Source: Nocardioides pini | GTDB lineage: Bacteria > Actinomycetota > Actinomycetes > Propionibacteriales > Nocardioidaceae | NCBI RefSeq assembly: GCF_026712185.1 | Contig: NZ_JAPPUX010000004.1 | Coordinates: 124,001-188,000, forward strand | Direction of reading: 5' to 3' | DNA length: 64,000 nt | Part shown: piece by piece, positions 48,805-56,859 of the stretch | Layout of the letters: every line of letters starts with the position of its first letter | Position numbering within the stretch: position 1 is the stretch's first letter | Notes under the pieces: generated by a model | Told to the model about the DNA's origin: nothing | The model's database searches: none | The model's input: the letters and a program-made list of their open reading frames with translations, nothing else | Position numbers and translations under genes: made by a program

Positions 48805-50145
48805 ATGAGGGTCGAGCCCGCCGACGACTGGCGCCGCGGCGACGCCGTGGACACCCCGCCCCCGACGTCACCGCCCAGGTTCGAGCTGGCACCGGACGAC
48901 GTCTCGGGCACGCCGCTGTGGCCCGTCCAGCAGATCGTCGACGGCGCCTTCTTCCTCATCGGCACAGCGCTCGTCATGTGGCTGGGATGGATCGTGGTCA
49001 CCGTCGGCCTCGACGACGGCTGGTACGCGATCGCCTCGGTGTTCCTGTTCTGGGTGCTCCTGGCCTACGTGGGGCTCCCCCGCCTGCAGGAGGTGCTCTC
49101 GAGGATCTACGTCCCGGACTACTTCATCGGGCGCTCCCTCACCGACATCGGTGTGCTCGGTGACCCGATCAACCTCGCCCTGGACGGGGACGAGGGCGTC
49201 ATCCACGCCGCCATGCGTCGTGCCAGCTGGACCCGTGCCGACGAGCTCACGATCCGGTCCTCGTGGAGGATCGTGGTCTCCTCGGTGCTGCGCCGGCCCT
49301 ACCCGGAGGCACCGGTCTCGTCGCTGTTCCTCTTCGGACGGAGGCAGGCGTTCGCCTACCAACAGGAGGTCGACGGCAACCCGTCCCAGCGCCACCACGT
49401 GCGCTTCTGGCCGGTCCCCGAGGGGTGGCGGCTGCCCGGGGGGTTCGAGGTGCAATGGCTGGCCGCGGCGACGTACGACCGGGCCGTGGGGGTCTCCCTG
49501 TTCACCCTCCAGGTGACGCACCGCGTGGACGCCGACATCGACATCGAGCGGGACTACGTCATCGACACCGTCCGCTACGCGACCCCGGAGGCGTCCCTCC
49601 GGGTCATCAGGGACTACTCCAGCGCCTTCACCACCCGCAACGGAGGCGGCGACGTCGTCCGCACCGACGGAAGCCTGCCGATCCTCGACCTGACCGGCCT
49701 GGAGGCGCCCGAGCCCGCGGTCGCGGAGCCGGAGACCGATGCGTCCTCGCGCGCGGGGTCCCACCGGATGCCCCCACCGAGCCTCCTGGCGGCGGCCGCG
49801 ATGAGCATGGCCAAGGCCGGGGTCACCCTGGCGACCGCGCTCGTCGCCGTCTTCCTCGGCGACGACCTCCCGACCACGGCCTCGACCCGCGAGGTCGCCG
49901 TCATGGGCATCAGCGCGCTGTGCCTCCTCGGTCTCTGGGTGTTCACGCTCGCCCACCACGCCTGGGCACGGACCACCCTGATGGTCGTCTGCACCGCGGA
50001 GGCGATCACGCAGCTGGCCGACCTGAGCGCCGCGGACGAGGCCCACTTCCTCGTCCTGGCGAGCACCGCGATCACCGTCCTGATCCTGATCGCGGTGAGC
50101 TCGGACGCCGCCCGGCGCTGGGTGGGGCTCGACCGTCGGTCCTGA
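48805..50145 (+). CDS. LssY C-terminal domain membrane protein
   Basis: A 446-residue protein. After a polar N-terminus, two helices (AFFLIGTALVMWLGWIVVTV and AIASVFLFWVLLAYVGLPRL) precede an LssY-C-like domain (about 110-290) with GRSLTDIGVLGDPINLALDG, RRASWTRADELTIRSSWRIV and PVSSLFLFGRRQAFAYQQEV. About four helices follow after a Pro/Glu linker. LssY-C occurs alone or joined to DedA or PAP2 domains and is thought to be membrane-linked, without defined activity. CAGGAGG precedes ATG 48805. Confidence 0.8.
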   Translation: MRVEPADDWRRGDAVDTPPPTSPPRFELAPDDVSGTPLWPVQQIVDGAFFLIGTALVMWLGWIVVTVGLDDGWYAIASVFLFWVLLAYVGLPRLQEVLSRIYVPDYFIGRSLTDIGVLGDPINLALDGDEGVIHAAMRRASWTRADELTIRSSWRIVVSSVLRRPYPEAPVSSLFLFGRRQAFAYQQEVDGNPSQRHHVRFWPVPEGWRLPGGFEVQWLAAATYDRAVGVSLFTLQVTHRVDADIDIERDYVIDTVRYATPEASLRVIRDYSSAFTTRNGGGDVVRTDGSLPILDLTGLEAPEPAVAEPETDASSRAGSHRMPPPSLLAAAAMSMAKAGVTLATALVAVFLGDDLPTTASTREVAVMGISALCLLGLWVFTLAHHAWARTTLMVVCTAEAITQLADLSAADEAHFLVLASTAITVLILIAVSSDAARRWVGLDRRS

Positions 50146-50172
50146 GCCGATCACCCCTGCCGGACCGCCGGC

Positions 50173-50664
50173 TCAGCCGCGGAGGACGTCGATGACGTCC
50201 TTGCTGTGGGTGAGCGGCACCCGGTTGCCCTCGAGCTGGACGGAGGACCCGGTGGAGCCGTCGACCAGCTCGAGGATCCTCACGTTGACGCGCTGGTGGA
50301 CCCGCACCTCCAGCCGGCTGCGTGACACGCTGAAGACCAGCGCACCGGCGGGACTGCTCCGGTGGGCGGCGTCGAAGCCGTAGACGTGCGTCGCCGTCAC
50401 CCCGACCAGCATGTTCGTCGGCAGCCCGCTCGCGGCGTCGTGCATCCGTGCGCCGGCCAGCGCGCCGCCGGCCGTCGCCACGGAGTCCGGCACACCGCCG
50501 GACCCGCCGGCCAGGCTGTCGCCGATCATGCCGGCGGCGAACATGCTCCCCGTGTGACCGCGTGGCTGGAACTGGCCGGCCGCGACCACCTCGTCGTGGA
50601 CCCCGAGCTCGCGCAGCGCGGCCTCCACGTTCCGTACCAACGTCTGCTCGGACACCCCCGTCAC
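50173..50664 (-). CDS. 163-residue protein, unknown function
   Basis: This starts at GTG 50664 (TGVSEQTLVRNVEAALRELG). The first third is helical; a Gly/Ala-rich middle (GSMFAAGMIGDSLAGGSGGV) is followed by strands NMLVGVTATHVYGFDAAHRS, ALVFSVSRSRLEVRVHQRVN and VQLEGNRVPLTHSKDVIDVL. The later part looks like a small PH-like fold found in other hypothetical proteins, but this is a visual impression only. It converges on the LssY-C gene. Between 50665 and 50856 I see no gene. Confidence 0.62.
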   Translation of the reverse strand: MTGVSEQTLVRNVEAALRELGVHDEVVAAGQFQPRGHTGSMFAAGMIGDSLAGGSGGVPDSVATAGGALAGARMHDAASGLPTNMLVGVTATHVYGFDAAHRSSPAGALVFSVSRSRLEVRVHQRVNVRILELVDGSTGSSVQLEGNRVPLTHSKDVIDVLRG

Positions 50665-50869
50665 CCCTCCAGGTCGAGACGCTCCCGTCAGACATCATGC
50701 GCGGGTCGGAGGGCCGCCGCCAGAGCGGACGCCCGGCGACTCGGTGGGCGGGCCGACACGGTGCCGTCGGGGGGCGTCACCTCGGGTGGCCGTGCGTCGT
50801 TGTCCCACTGTGAGCCGTCCGTCGGTGGACCCTGCCGCCGGTGTCCCGTGGACACCCGGTGCGAACAGC

Positions 50870-50901
50870 AGAGCCGCGCTACCGCCCGGAAGCGCGGCTT
50901 T
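50870..50901 (-). terminator. Duplicated hairpin downstream of the tRNA fragment
   Basis: This is the same hairpin as at 50960-50991 with one stem mismatch, in the second copy of the 90-bp unit. As the tRNA is on the minus strand, this copy is the distal one. Confidence 0.5.
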
Positions 50902-50959
50902 CGATGATCTTGGTGGGCGATACTGGGTTCGAACCAGTGACCTCTTCGGTGCGAACAAC

Positions 50960-50991
50960 AGAGCCGCGCTACCACCCGGAAGCGCGGCTCT
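50960..50991 (-). terminator. Hairpin downstream of tRNA-Val
   Basis: AGAGCCGCGCT and AGCGCGGCTCT form an 11-bp perfect stem around a 10-base loop, ten bases past the tRNA 3' end. It is followed on the minus strand by GTTGTT, a short U-rich run. Likely an intrinsic terminator. Confidence 0.6.
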
Positions 50992-51000
50992 CGATGATCT

Positions 51001-51075
51001 TGGTGGGCGATACTGGGTTCGAACCAGTGACCTCTTCGGTGTGAACGAAGCGCGCTACCACTGCGCCAATCGCCC
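51001..51075 (-). tRNA. tRNA-Val (anticodon CAC)
   Basis: Read on the minus strand, the 75-base gene begins GGGCGATTGGCGCAGTGGTA and ends with encoded CCA. The acceptor stem GGGCGAT pairs with ATCGCCC; the D loop is CAGTGGTAGCG; the anticodon arm is CTTCG-TTCACAC-CGAAG, giving anticodon CAC at loop positions 34-36; and the T arm has CTGGTTCGAACCCAG. All arms are intact. It reads the GUG codon, frequent in GC-rich genomes. Confidence 0.95.
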
Positions 51076-51124
51076 AAGCTCGGCAGAACCGTATCCCATG
51101 GTGGGGCCCGAGCCGGAATCCGGG

Positions 51125-51628
51125 TCAGGTGTCGGCGCCGACGGCACGGTCCTCCGACTTGCGGCCGCGGGCCTTGATGTCGCTGCGCAGCTCGTCGGCC
51201 TTCTCGGGGTGACCGTGGAAGCGACGGTAGCTGTAGATGATCAGGCCCACCGCGATGAAGGCGGACGCCACCTGGGTGACGCCCGTCCAGATCCCGCCGG
51301 GCAGCCACCACGTGTCGGACACCGGCCACCAGTCCGGGGCGGGCGGCTTCATGATCCACAGCACGCCGCACGCCGCCAGGACGACCGCGCCCAGGCAGGA
51401 GGCGACGATCCGGGGCCACGTCTCGACGCTCTCGGCGGCACCGAGCATCGCCCGCAGCCGGACCGGCTCGACCCGCTTCTCGGCCCAGTCGTACTGCTGC
51501 GACAGGAGCGCGAGGCCGGCGAAGATGCCGAGCAGCCCGGGCCCCGGCAGGAACACCGCCGCGATGCCGAGAACGAGCAGGGTCCAGCCCAGGACCTCGA
51601 GACCGATGCGCTTGGCTGCCCCCGTCAT
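51125..51628 (-). CDS. PGPGW / TIGR02611-type transmembrane protein
   Basis: A 167-residue membrane protein. The N-terminal WTLLVLGIAAVFLPGPGLLG contains the Pro-Gly-Pro-Gly signature, followed by IFAGLALLSQQYDWAEKRVE. A second hydrophobic region (VASCLGAVVLAACGVLWIMK) and a third (VTQVASAFIAVGLIIYSYRR) lie further on, and the tail is polar and charged. Function unknown. It diverges from the SsgA-like gene with 213 bases between starts; I see no gene there. Confidence 0.85.
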   Translation of the reverse strand: MTGAAKRIGLEVLGWTLLVLGIAAVFLPGPGLLGIFAGLALLSQQYDWAEKRVEPVRLRAMLGAAESVETWPRIVASCLGAVVLAACGVLWIMKPPAPDWWPVSDTWWLPGGIWTGVTQVASAFIAVGLIIYSYRRFHGHPEKADELRSDIKARGRKSEDRAVGADT

Positions 51629-51841
51629 GGGACGAACCTACCCGGGGGGACCACGAGTTGCGCTGCAGGCGAAAGCACGGGTTACCGTCAAGTTCGCCAG
51701 GAGCCGGTCTCAAGGCCCGGTCTGGACCAGCCCGGATCATCTTTTGCCGTTTTGCATCACGAGCATCCCGGGATGCCGTCTCATTGGCACGCAACCCGGA
51801 GGAACCCCTCACACACTTCGGGCGAACACAAGGAGCTCTCG

Positions 51842-52276
51842 ATGAACATGTCCGGTAGCGGGCACACCCTGTCCGACGTCGCGTTGGACATCACCGTCGA
51901 GTGCATGGACGACCGCGGCATCCGCCACGAGATCGACACCGTGCTCAGCTATGCCGCCTCGGACCCGTTCGCGGTCGCGATGACCTTCGTCACCTCCGAC
52001 GGCAACCTCGTGTGGACCTTCGGTCGCGACCTGCTGATCCGCGGCACGGAGGCCCCGGCCGGCGACGGCGACGTGCACGTGTCCCCCGCCATCGGCCTCA
52101 GCGGTCGCGCCATGGTCTCGATCGAGCTCAGCTCTCCCGACGGTCACCTCGTGCTGCTGGCCCGCGCCTCGGACGTCCTCGACTTCATCGCGCGCACCGT
52201 CGCGGTGGTCTCCCCCGGCTCGGAGTCCGACGCGTTCGACGCGGACCTGCTCATCAGCCAGCTGCTCGCCTCCTGA
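51842..52276 (+). CDS. SsgA-like (SALP) sporulation / cell division regulator
   Basis: A 144-residue protein of the SsgA family, which in Streptomyces controls septum placement and sporulation (SsgB recruits FtsZ). Key stretches: LDITVECMDDRGIRHEIDTV, SYAASDPFAVAMTFVTSDG, LVWTFGRDLLIRGTE and GHLVLLARASDVLDFIART. The length is normal. AAGGAG lies at a good distance before ATG 51842; ATG 51848 is an alternative. The family is restricted to actinobacteria, giving good taxonomic evidence. Which SALP subgroup it belongs to is not decidable by eye, though single-copy members in non-Streptomyces species are usually SsgB-like. Confidence 0.9.
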   Translation: MNMSGSGHTLSDVALDITVECMDDRGIRHEIDTVLSYAASDPFAVAMTFVTSDGNLVWTFGRDLLIRGTEAPAGDGDVHVSPAIGLSGRAMVSIELSSPDGHLVLLARASDVLDFIARTVAVVSPGSESDAFDADLLISQLLAS

Positions 52277-52324
52277 TCCCCGCCTCCCGTCCGGGAGGCA
52301 GGTCGCGGCGTCGCCTCGCCCGGG

Positions 52325-54133
52325 CTACACCCGCGAGTGCTGCGCGACCCAGCTCGCGTGGAGGCCGGCGTAGACGCTGCCGGCCTGGGTGACGAGCTCG
52401 CGGTGCGGGCCACGCTGCACCACCCGTCCCTTGTCGACCACGATCACCTCGTCTGCGCTCTCGGCCGTGGACAGCCGGTGCGCGATGGTGACCGAGGTCC
52501 GCGACTGCATCAGCCGTTCGAGGGCGCGGCCGATCTGCATCTCCAGCGCGGGGTCGACGGCGCTGGTGGCCTCGTCGAGGACCAGGAGGTCCGGGTCGGC
52601 GAGGTGGGCGCGCAGGAGCGCGACCAGCTGGCGCTCGCCGGCCGAGAGCGACTCGCCGCGCTGGCCCACCTGGGTCTGCAGGCCGCGCGGGAGGCCGCGC
52701 AGCCAGTCGTCGACGCCCAGCTCGACCGCCGAGGCACGGATCTCGTCCTCGGTGGCGTCGAGCTTGCCGTAGCGCACGTTGGCCGCGATGGAGTCGTCGA
52801 ACAGGAAGCCCTCCTGCGGCACGAGCACGACGCTGCGCCGCAGGGACCGCGCCTCGATGCGGCGTACGTCGACGCCGTCGAGCAGCACCGCGCCGTGGGT
52901 CGGGTCCATCAGGCGGGTGAGCAGCTTGGCGAAGGTGGACTTGCCCGAGCCGGTCTCCCCGACGATCGCCACGCGGGTGCCGGCGGCGATCGCGAGGTCG
53001 ACCTCCCGGAGCACCGGCGGGCCGTCGGGGTAGGCGAAGGTGACGTCGGCGAACCGGACGTCGATCGGCCCCCGGGGCAGGACCTCGCCGTCGGCTCCCG
53101 GGTCGACGAGGTCGGCCGGCGTCTCGAGGATGCCGAGCACGCGGCGCCAGCTGGCGATCGCGTTCTGGGCGTCGGTGAGGATCTGGGTGCCCATCTGCAC
53201 CGGACCCACGAACAGGGTCACGAGGAACGCGAAGGCCAGGACCCGGCCCGGCGTCATGTCGCCGGTGAAGCCGAGCAGCACGCCGATCACGATCACGCCG
53301 GCGTTGGCCAGGCCGGCGGACAGGCCGCCGAGGGAGAACGAGGTGACCGTGTAGGTCTGCGCGTGGGTGTAGGCGTCCTGCCAGTCCTGGATGGCGGTGT
53401 CGATGCGCGCCTGGGTGCGGTCCTCGACGCCGTAGGAGCGGACGACGGCGGCGCCGACGACCGGCTCCGAGATGGCGCCCAGCAGCACGCCCACCTGGTG
53501 GCGTACGACGGTGTAGGCGGCTGACAGCTTCTTCTGGAACCAGCGGATGGAGAGGAACAGCGGGGCGAACGCCAGCCAGACCACCAGCGCGAGCTGCCAG
53601 CTGTAGACCACCATGAGCACGGTCGCGACCAGCACCTGCCCGATGCTGACGACGAAGATCAGCCCGCCGAAGACGAGGAACTGGCTGACCTGGTCGACGT
53701 CGCTGGTCACCCGGGACACCAGGGCGCCGCGGCGCTCGGTGTTCTGGGTGAGGAGCGGGAGGTCGTGGACGTGGCGGAACGCCTTCGTGCGCAGGGTCGC
53801 CAGCCCACGCTCGGAGGTGGTGAAAAGCCGGTTGGTCATCATGTAGGACGCCCAGCTCGTCACCGCGATCGCGAGGGCGGCGAGCACGCCCATCCAGGCG
53901 ACGTAGTCGAGACGGGGGCCGCCGGGGCCGTTGAGCCCGCGGTCGAGCGTCTGCTGGACCGCGATCGGGACGACGACCTGGCCGCACGAGGCGATCACCG
54001 CGTAGAGCAGCGTCAGCCCGAGGCCCTCGCGCAGCTCGGGTGAGTAGCGCATGCCGAGCCGGAGGGTGGCGATCGCGCCGATGTCCTCGCCGGTGTCCAT
54101 CCGGGTTCCGGAGGTGGGAGCGGTGCTGCTCAT
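52325..54133 (-). CDS. ABC exporter subunit with consensus catalytic residues
   Basis: A 602-residue half-transporter (six helices plus ATPase). Walker A is VAIVGETGSGKSTFAKLLTR, the signature is LSAGERQLVAL, Walker B is LLVLDEATSAVDPALE with the catalytic Glu, and the switch His is in VTIAHRLSTAESADEV. The signature motif is LSAGE rather than LSGGQ, the pattern expected in the subunit that completes the degenerate site of its partner. Its ATG overlaps the partner's stop (ATGA), so the two form a heterodimeric exporter. Substrates may be drugs, lipids or peptides; undetermined. Confidence 0.92.
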   Translation of the reverse strand: MSSTAPTSGTRMDTGEDIGAIATLRLGMRYSPELREGLGLTLLYAVIASCGQVVVPIAVQQTLDRGLNGPGGPRLDYVAWMGVLAALAIAVTSWASYMMTNRLFTTSERGLATLRTKAFRHVHDLPLLTQNTERRGALVSRVTSDVDQVSQFLVFGGLIFVVSIGQVLVATVLMVVYSWQLALVVWLAFAPLFLSIRWFQKKLSAAYTVVRHQVGVLLGAISEPVVGAAVVRSYGVEDRTQARIDTAIQDWQDAYTHAQTYTVTSFSLGGLSAGLANAGVIVIGVLLGFTGDMTPGRVLAFAFLVTLFVGPVQMGTQILTDAQNAIASWRRVLGILETPADLVDPGADGEVLPRGPIDVRFADVTFAYPDGPPVLREVDLAIAAGTRVAIVGETGSGKSTFAKLLTRLMDPTHGAVLLDGVDVRRIEARSLRRSVVLVPQEGFLFDDSIAANVRYGKLDATEDEIRASAVELGVDDWLRGLPRGLQTQVGQRGESLSAGERQLVALLRAHLADPDLLVLDEATSAVDPALEMQIGRALERLMQSRTSVTIAHRLSTAESADEVIVVDKGRVVQRGPHRELVTQAGSVYAGLHASWVAQHSRV

Positions 54134-55977
54134 GGGCGACCCCTTCCCTCGGTGGTGGATCCCGCGTCGGCATCGAGCGCCGCCTCGGTCTCGTAGGCGT
54201 TGACCAGCTGGGCGTAGGCCGGGCTGGTGGCCAGCAGCTCGGCGTGGGTGCCGCGGCCGACGATGCGCCCCTCGTCGAGGTGCACGACCTCGTCGGCCAG
54301 CGAGATCGTCGCCTTGCGGTAGGCCACGACGACGAGCGACGCGGCCGAGCCGTCGCCGTCGCCGTCTCCGTCGCGGTCGTCGCGCAGCGAGGCGAGGATG
54401 CGCGCCTCGACCTCCGGGTCGACCGCGGACGTCGCGTCGTCGAGGATCAGCAGCCGCGGGCGTCGCACCAGTGCCCGGGCGAGCGAGAGGCGCTGGCGCT
54501 GCCCGCCGGAGAGCGAGGTGCCGCGCTCCCCCAGCCTGGTGTCGAGGCCCTCGGGGAGGGCGGCGACGAAGCCGTCGGCCTGGGCGGTGCGCAGGGCGGC
54601 CCATACGTCCGCGTCGGGGACGTCGGCGCCGAGGGTGACGTTGCCGCGGACGGTGTCGTCGAACATGAAGGCCGTCTGGGGCACGAGCGCCACGTCGCGC
54701 GGCAGCTCGCCCTTGCGCAGGCCCGTGAGGTCGTGGCCGTCGAGGCGGATGCGGCCCTCGTCGGGGTCGACCAGGCGGGTCATCAGGCTGGTCAGCGTGC
54801 TCTTGCCGGACGCGGTGGCACCGACGAGGGCGACGGTGCGCCCGGGGAGCACGTCGAAGTCGACGCCGCGCAGCAGCGGCGCGTCGGCGTCGTAGGAGTA
54901 GTGGAGGTCCTCGACCTCGAGCAGGGCGCCCGTCGTCGTGCGCGCGGGCAGCTCGTCGTGGCCGTAGGACATGCTGCCGGTCGCGTCGAGCACCGCCTTG
55001 GCGCGGCGGTAGCCCACGACCGAGCGCGGGAACTCGCCGAGCAACCACCCGATCGCACGGATCGGGAAGGAGACGATCGTGAGCAGGTAGGCGACCGTCA
55101 CCACGTCGCCCGCCTCCGTGGCGCCCGTGGTGACGCGCGAGACGCCGACGGCGAGGACGACGAGCACCCCGAGGTTGGGCAGGCTGGCCAGGGTCGGGTC
55201 GAAGATCGCGCGGAAGCGGCCGGCGCGCACGTTGACGTCGCGCAGCTCGTGCGCCTTCGCGCGGAACCGGTCGGTCTCCTCGACCTCGCGCCCGAGCGTC
55301 TTGACGACCATCGCGCCGTCGAAGGACTCGTGGGCGATCTCGCTCACCTCGGCACGCAGGCCCTGGGCGCGGGTCATCAGCGGGGAGGAGAAGCGCTGGT
55401 AGAGCAGGTTGGCCACCACGACGGCCGGGAAGACCAGCAGGCCGACCAGCGCCAGCACGACGTCGGCGATGAACATCTGGACCACCGCGACGACCATCAT
55501 CACGATCGTGCCCAGCGCCATCGGCAGCGGCATGATCGGCGCCCACGCCGCCTCGACGTCGGAGTAGGCGTTGGAGAGCAGCTGGCCCGTCGGGTGGCGC
55601 TGGTGCCACTCCATCGGCAGGGAGAGGTACTGACGGGTGACGCCGCGTCGCGTGTGGGACTGCATCCGGTAGTACATGATGCCGCCGCCGAGGCGCCGCG
55701 CGACGATCCCGACGGCTCGCAGGATCGCGACGCCCATGAAGAGCGCCACCACCCAGACCAGCATGTCGGTGCCGATCTCACCGGTCTCGAACGCCGGGAT
55801 CAGGACGTGCTGGGTGGCCCAGCCGAGCACCCACGCGTCGGCCACGGTGAGCACGCCGAAGAGCACGGCTCCCAGCGTCGCGACCGTGAAGACGATGGGC
55901 TCGCGCTTGATGCCGACCCACAGGACCCGGAAGCCGTCGAGAGTGGTGCTGCCCCGGACCTCCGTGTCGTCGCCCAC
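54130..55977 (-). CDS. ABC exporter subunit with degenerate ATP site
   Basis: A 615-residue half-transporter. Six membrane helices (about 20-310) precede the ATPase: Walker A VALVGATASGKSTLTSLMTR, signature LSGGQRQRLSLARAL, and Walker B LLILDDATSAVDPEVE, where the catalytic Glu is replaced by Asp. The switch His is also changed, VVVAYRKATISLAD having Tyr. A run of Asp-Gly repeats (RDGDGDGDGS) sits between Walker B and the switch and is unusual. These changes are the known hallmark of the non-catalytic site in heterodimeric exporters such as TM287/288. GTG 55977 with GGAGG upstream is preferred; TTG 56034 is open but has no ribosome-binding site. Confidence 0.9.
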   Translation of the reverse strand: MGDDTEVRGSTTLDGFRVLWVGIKREPIVFTVATLGAVLFGVLTVADAWVLGWATQHVLIPAFETGEIGTDMLVWVVALFMGVAILRAVGIVARRLGGGIMYYRMQSHTRRGVTRQYLSLPMEWHQRHPTGQLLSNAYSDVEAAWAPIMPLPMALGTIVMMVVAVVQMFIADVVLALVGLLVFPAVVVANLLYQRFSSPLMTRAQGLRAEVSEIAHESFDGAMVVKTLGREVEETDRFRAKAHELRDVNVRAGRFRAIFDPTLASLPNLGVLVVLAVGVSRVTTGATEAGDVVTVAYLLTIVSFPIRAIGWLLGEFPRSVVGYRRAKAVLDATGSMSYGHDELPARTTTGALLEVEDLHYSYDADAPLLRGVDFDVLPGRTVALVGATASGKSTLTSLMTRLVDPDEGRIRLDGHDLTGLRKGELPRDVALVPQTAFMFDDTVRGNVTLGADVPDADVWAALRTAQADGFVAALPEGLDTRLGERGTSLSGGQRQRLSLARALVRRPRLLILDDATSAVDPEVEARILASLRDDRDGDGDGDGSAASLVVVAYRKATISLADEVVHLDEGRIVGRGTHAELLATSPAYAQLVNAYETEAALDADAGSTTEGRGRP

Positions 55978-56019
55978 AGGTGTCGCCCGCCTCCTCGTCG
56001 TCCGCTGTCTCCGCTGGTC

Positions 56020-56036
56020 GGTTGCCGAAGGCAACC
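56020..56036. promoter_or_regulatory. Inverted repeat upstream of the ABC exporter
   Basis: GGTTGCC-GAA-GGCAACC is a perfect 7-bp inverted repeat with a three-base centre, within a wider imperfect TCGGTT/AACCGA symmetry. It lies about 43 bases before GTG 55977 on the minus strand. Position and symmetry suggest an operator; a hairpin in the leader RNA is the alternative. Confidence 0.5.
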
Positions 56037-56094
56037 AACCGACTCGGCAAGGCTATTCCTCGGCACCGACCGCGGGCGAATCAGGAGGAACGGA

Positions 56095-56859
56095 TCACGA
56101 CGCCCGGATGCGCGACAGGAAGGCGCGCGTGCGCTCCTGCTGCGGGTCGCCGAGCACCTGCTCGGGCCGGCCCCGCTCGTGGATGTGCCCGTCGTGCAGG
56201 AAGCAGACCTCGTCGGCGACGTCGCGCGCGAAGCCCATCTCGTGGGTGTTGAGGAGCATCGTGACGCCCTCGCCCTTGAGGTCGGTGAGCAGGTCGAGCA
56301 CCTCGCCGACGAGCTCGGGGTCGAGCGCGCTCGTCACCTCGTCGAGGAGCATCAGCCGCGGGTTGGCCACCAGGGCCCGCGCGATCGCCACCCGCTGCTG
56401 CTGCCCGCCGGACAGGTCGTCGGGTCGCGCCGCCGCCTTGGCGGACAGCCCGACGCGCTCGAGCATGGCCAGGCCGCGCGCGCGCGCCTCCTCTGCGCCC
56501 ACCCCGTGCACCAGTCGCAGCGCCAGGGTCACGTTGCCGATGACGTCGAGGTGCGGGAACAGGTTGTAGGCCTGGAAGACCATGCCCATCCGCGAGCGCA
56601 CCTCGTCGCCGTCCACACGCGGGTCGGTGATGTCGCGGCCCTCGAAGGTGATCACGCCGTCGTCGACGACCTCGAGGAGGTTGACGCACCGCAGCAGCGT
56701 CGACTTGCCCGAGCCCGAGGCGCCGATCAGAACGACGCACTGGCCGGGCTCGACGGTGAGGTCGACGTCGCGCAGCACGACGTGGTCGCCGAACGACTTG
56801 CGCACGCCGTGGAGTCGCAGCAGCTCGCTGCCGGCGGGGCTCGTCACAGGTGTCGTCAC
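56095..56859 (-). CDS. Polar amino acid ABC transporter ATP-binding protein
   Basis: A 254-residue importer ATPase of the GlnQ/HisP type. Walker A is VVLIGASGSGKSTLLRCVNL, the Q loop is MGMVFQAYNLFPHLDVIGNV, the signature is DLSGGQQQRVAIARALV, Walker B is LMLLDEVTSALDPELV, and the switch is LLNTHEMGFARDVADEVCFL. THEM-F-A is characteristic of the polar amino acid subfamily. It is the last of a binding protein / permease / ATPase operon; GTG 56859 overlaps the permease stop. Confidence 0.94.
   Translation of the reverse strand: MTTPVTSPAGSELLRLHGVRKSFGDHVVLRDVDLTVEPGQCVVLIGASGSGKSTLLRCVNLLEVVDDGVITFEGRDITDPRVDGDEVRSRMGMVFQAYNLFPHLDVIGNVTLALRLVHGVGAEEARARGLAMLERVGLSAKAAARPDDLSGGQQQRVAIARALVANPRLMLLDEVTSALDPELVGEVLDLLTDLKGEGVTMLLNTHEMGFARDVADEVCFLHDGHIHERGRPEQVLGDPQQERTRAFLSRIRAS

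Larger units (their letters stand above)
50857..51046. repeat. 90-bp tandem duplication covering the tRNA-Val 3' half and its hairpin
   Basis: Bases 50857-50946 and 50947-51036 match at 87 of 90 positions, and the match runs on for a few bases. Each unit contains a GCGCGG-type hairpin and 41 bases equal to the 3' half of tRNA-Val(CAC) (50911-50951 and 51001-51041). Only the second unit joins a complete tRNA. Differences are at 50868/50958, 50884/50974 and 50900/50990. Confidence 0.88.

Noticed and set aside
50761-50790. TCACCTCGGGTGG as a further palindrome copy
   Set aside because: The interval is two bases and the right half is imperfect; it is not placed before a gene start.
50911-50951. 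A second tRNA gene or tRNA pseudogene
   Set aside because: Only the 3' half is present; there is no acceptor 5' strand, D arm or anticodon 5' strand. It is explained by the 90-bp tandem duplication.
55978-56034. TTG 56034 as the start of the exporter subunit
   Set aside because: No ribosome-binding site precedes it, it falls inside the inverted repeat, and the extra residues (mostly Arg and Thr) are unlike the family. GTG 55977 has GGAGG upstream.
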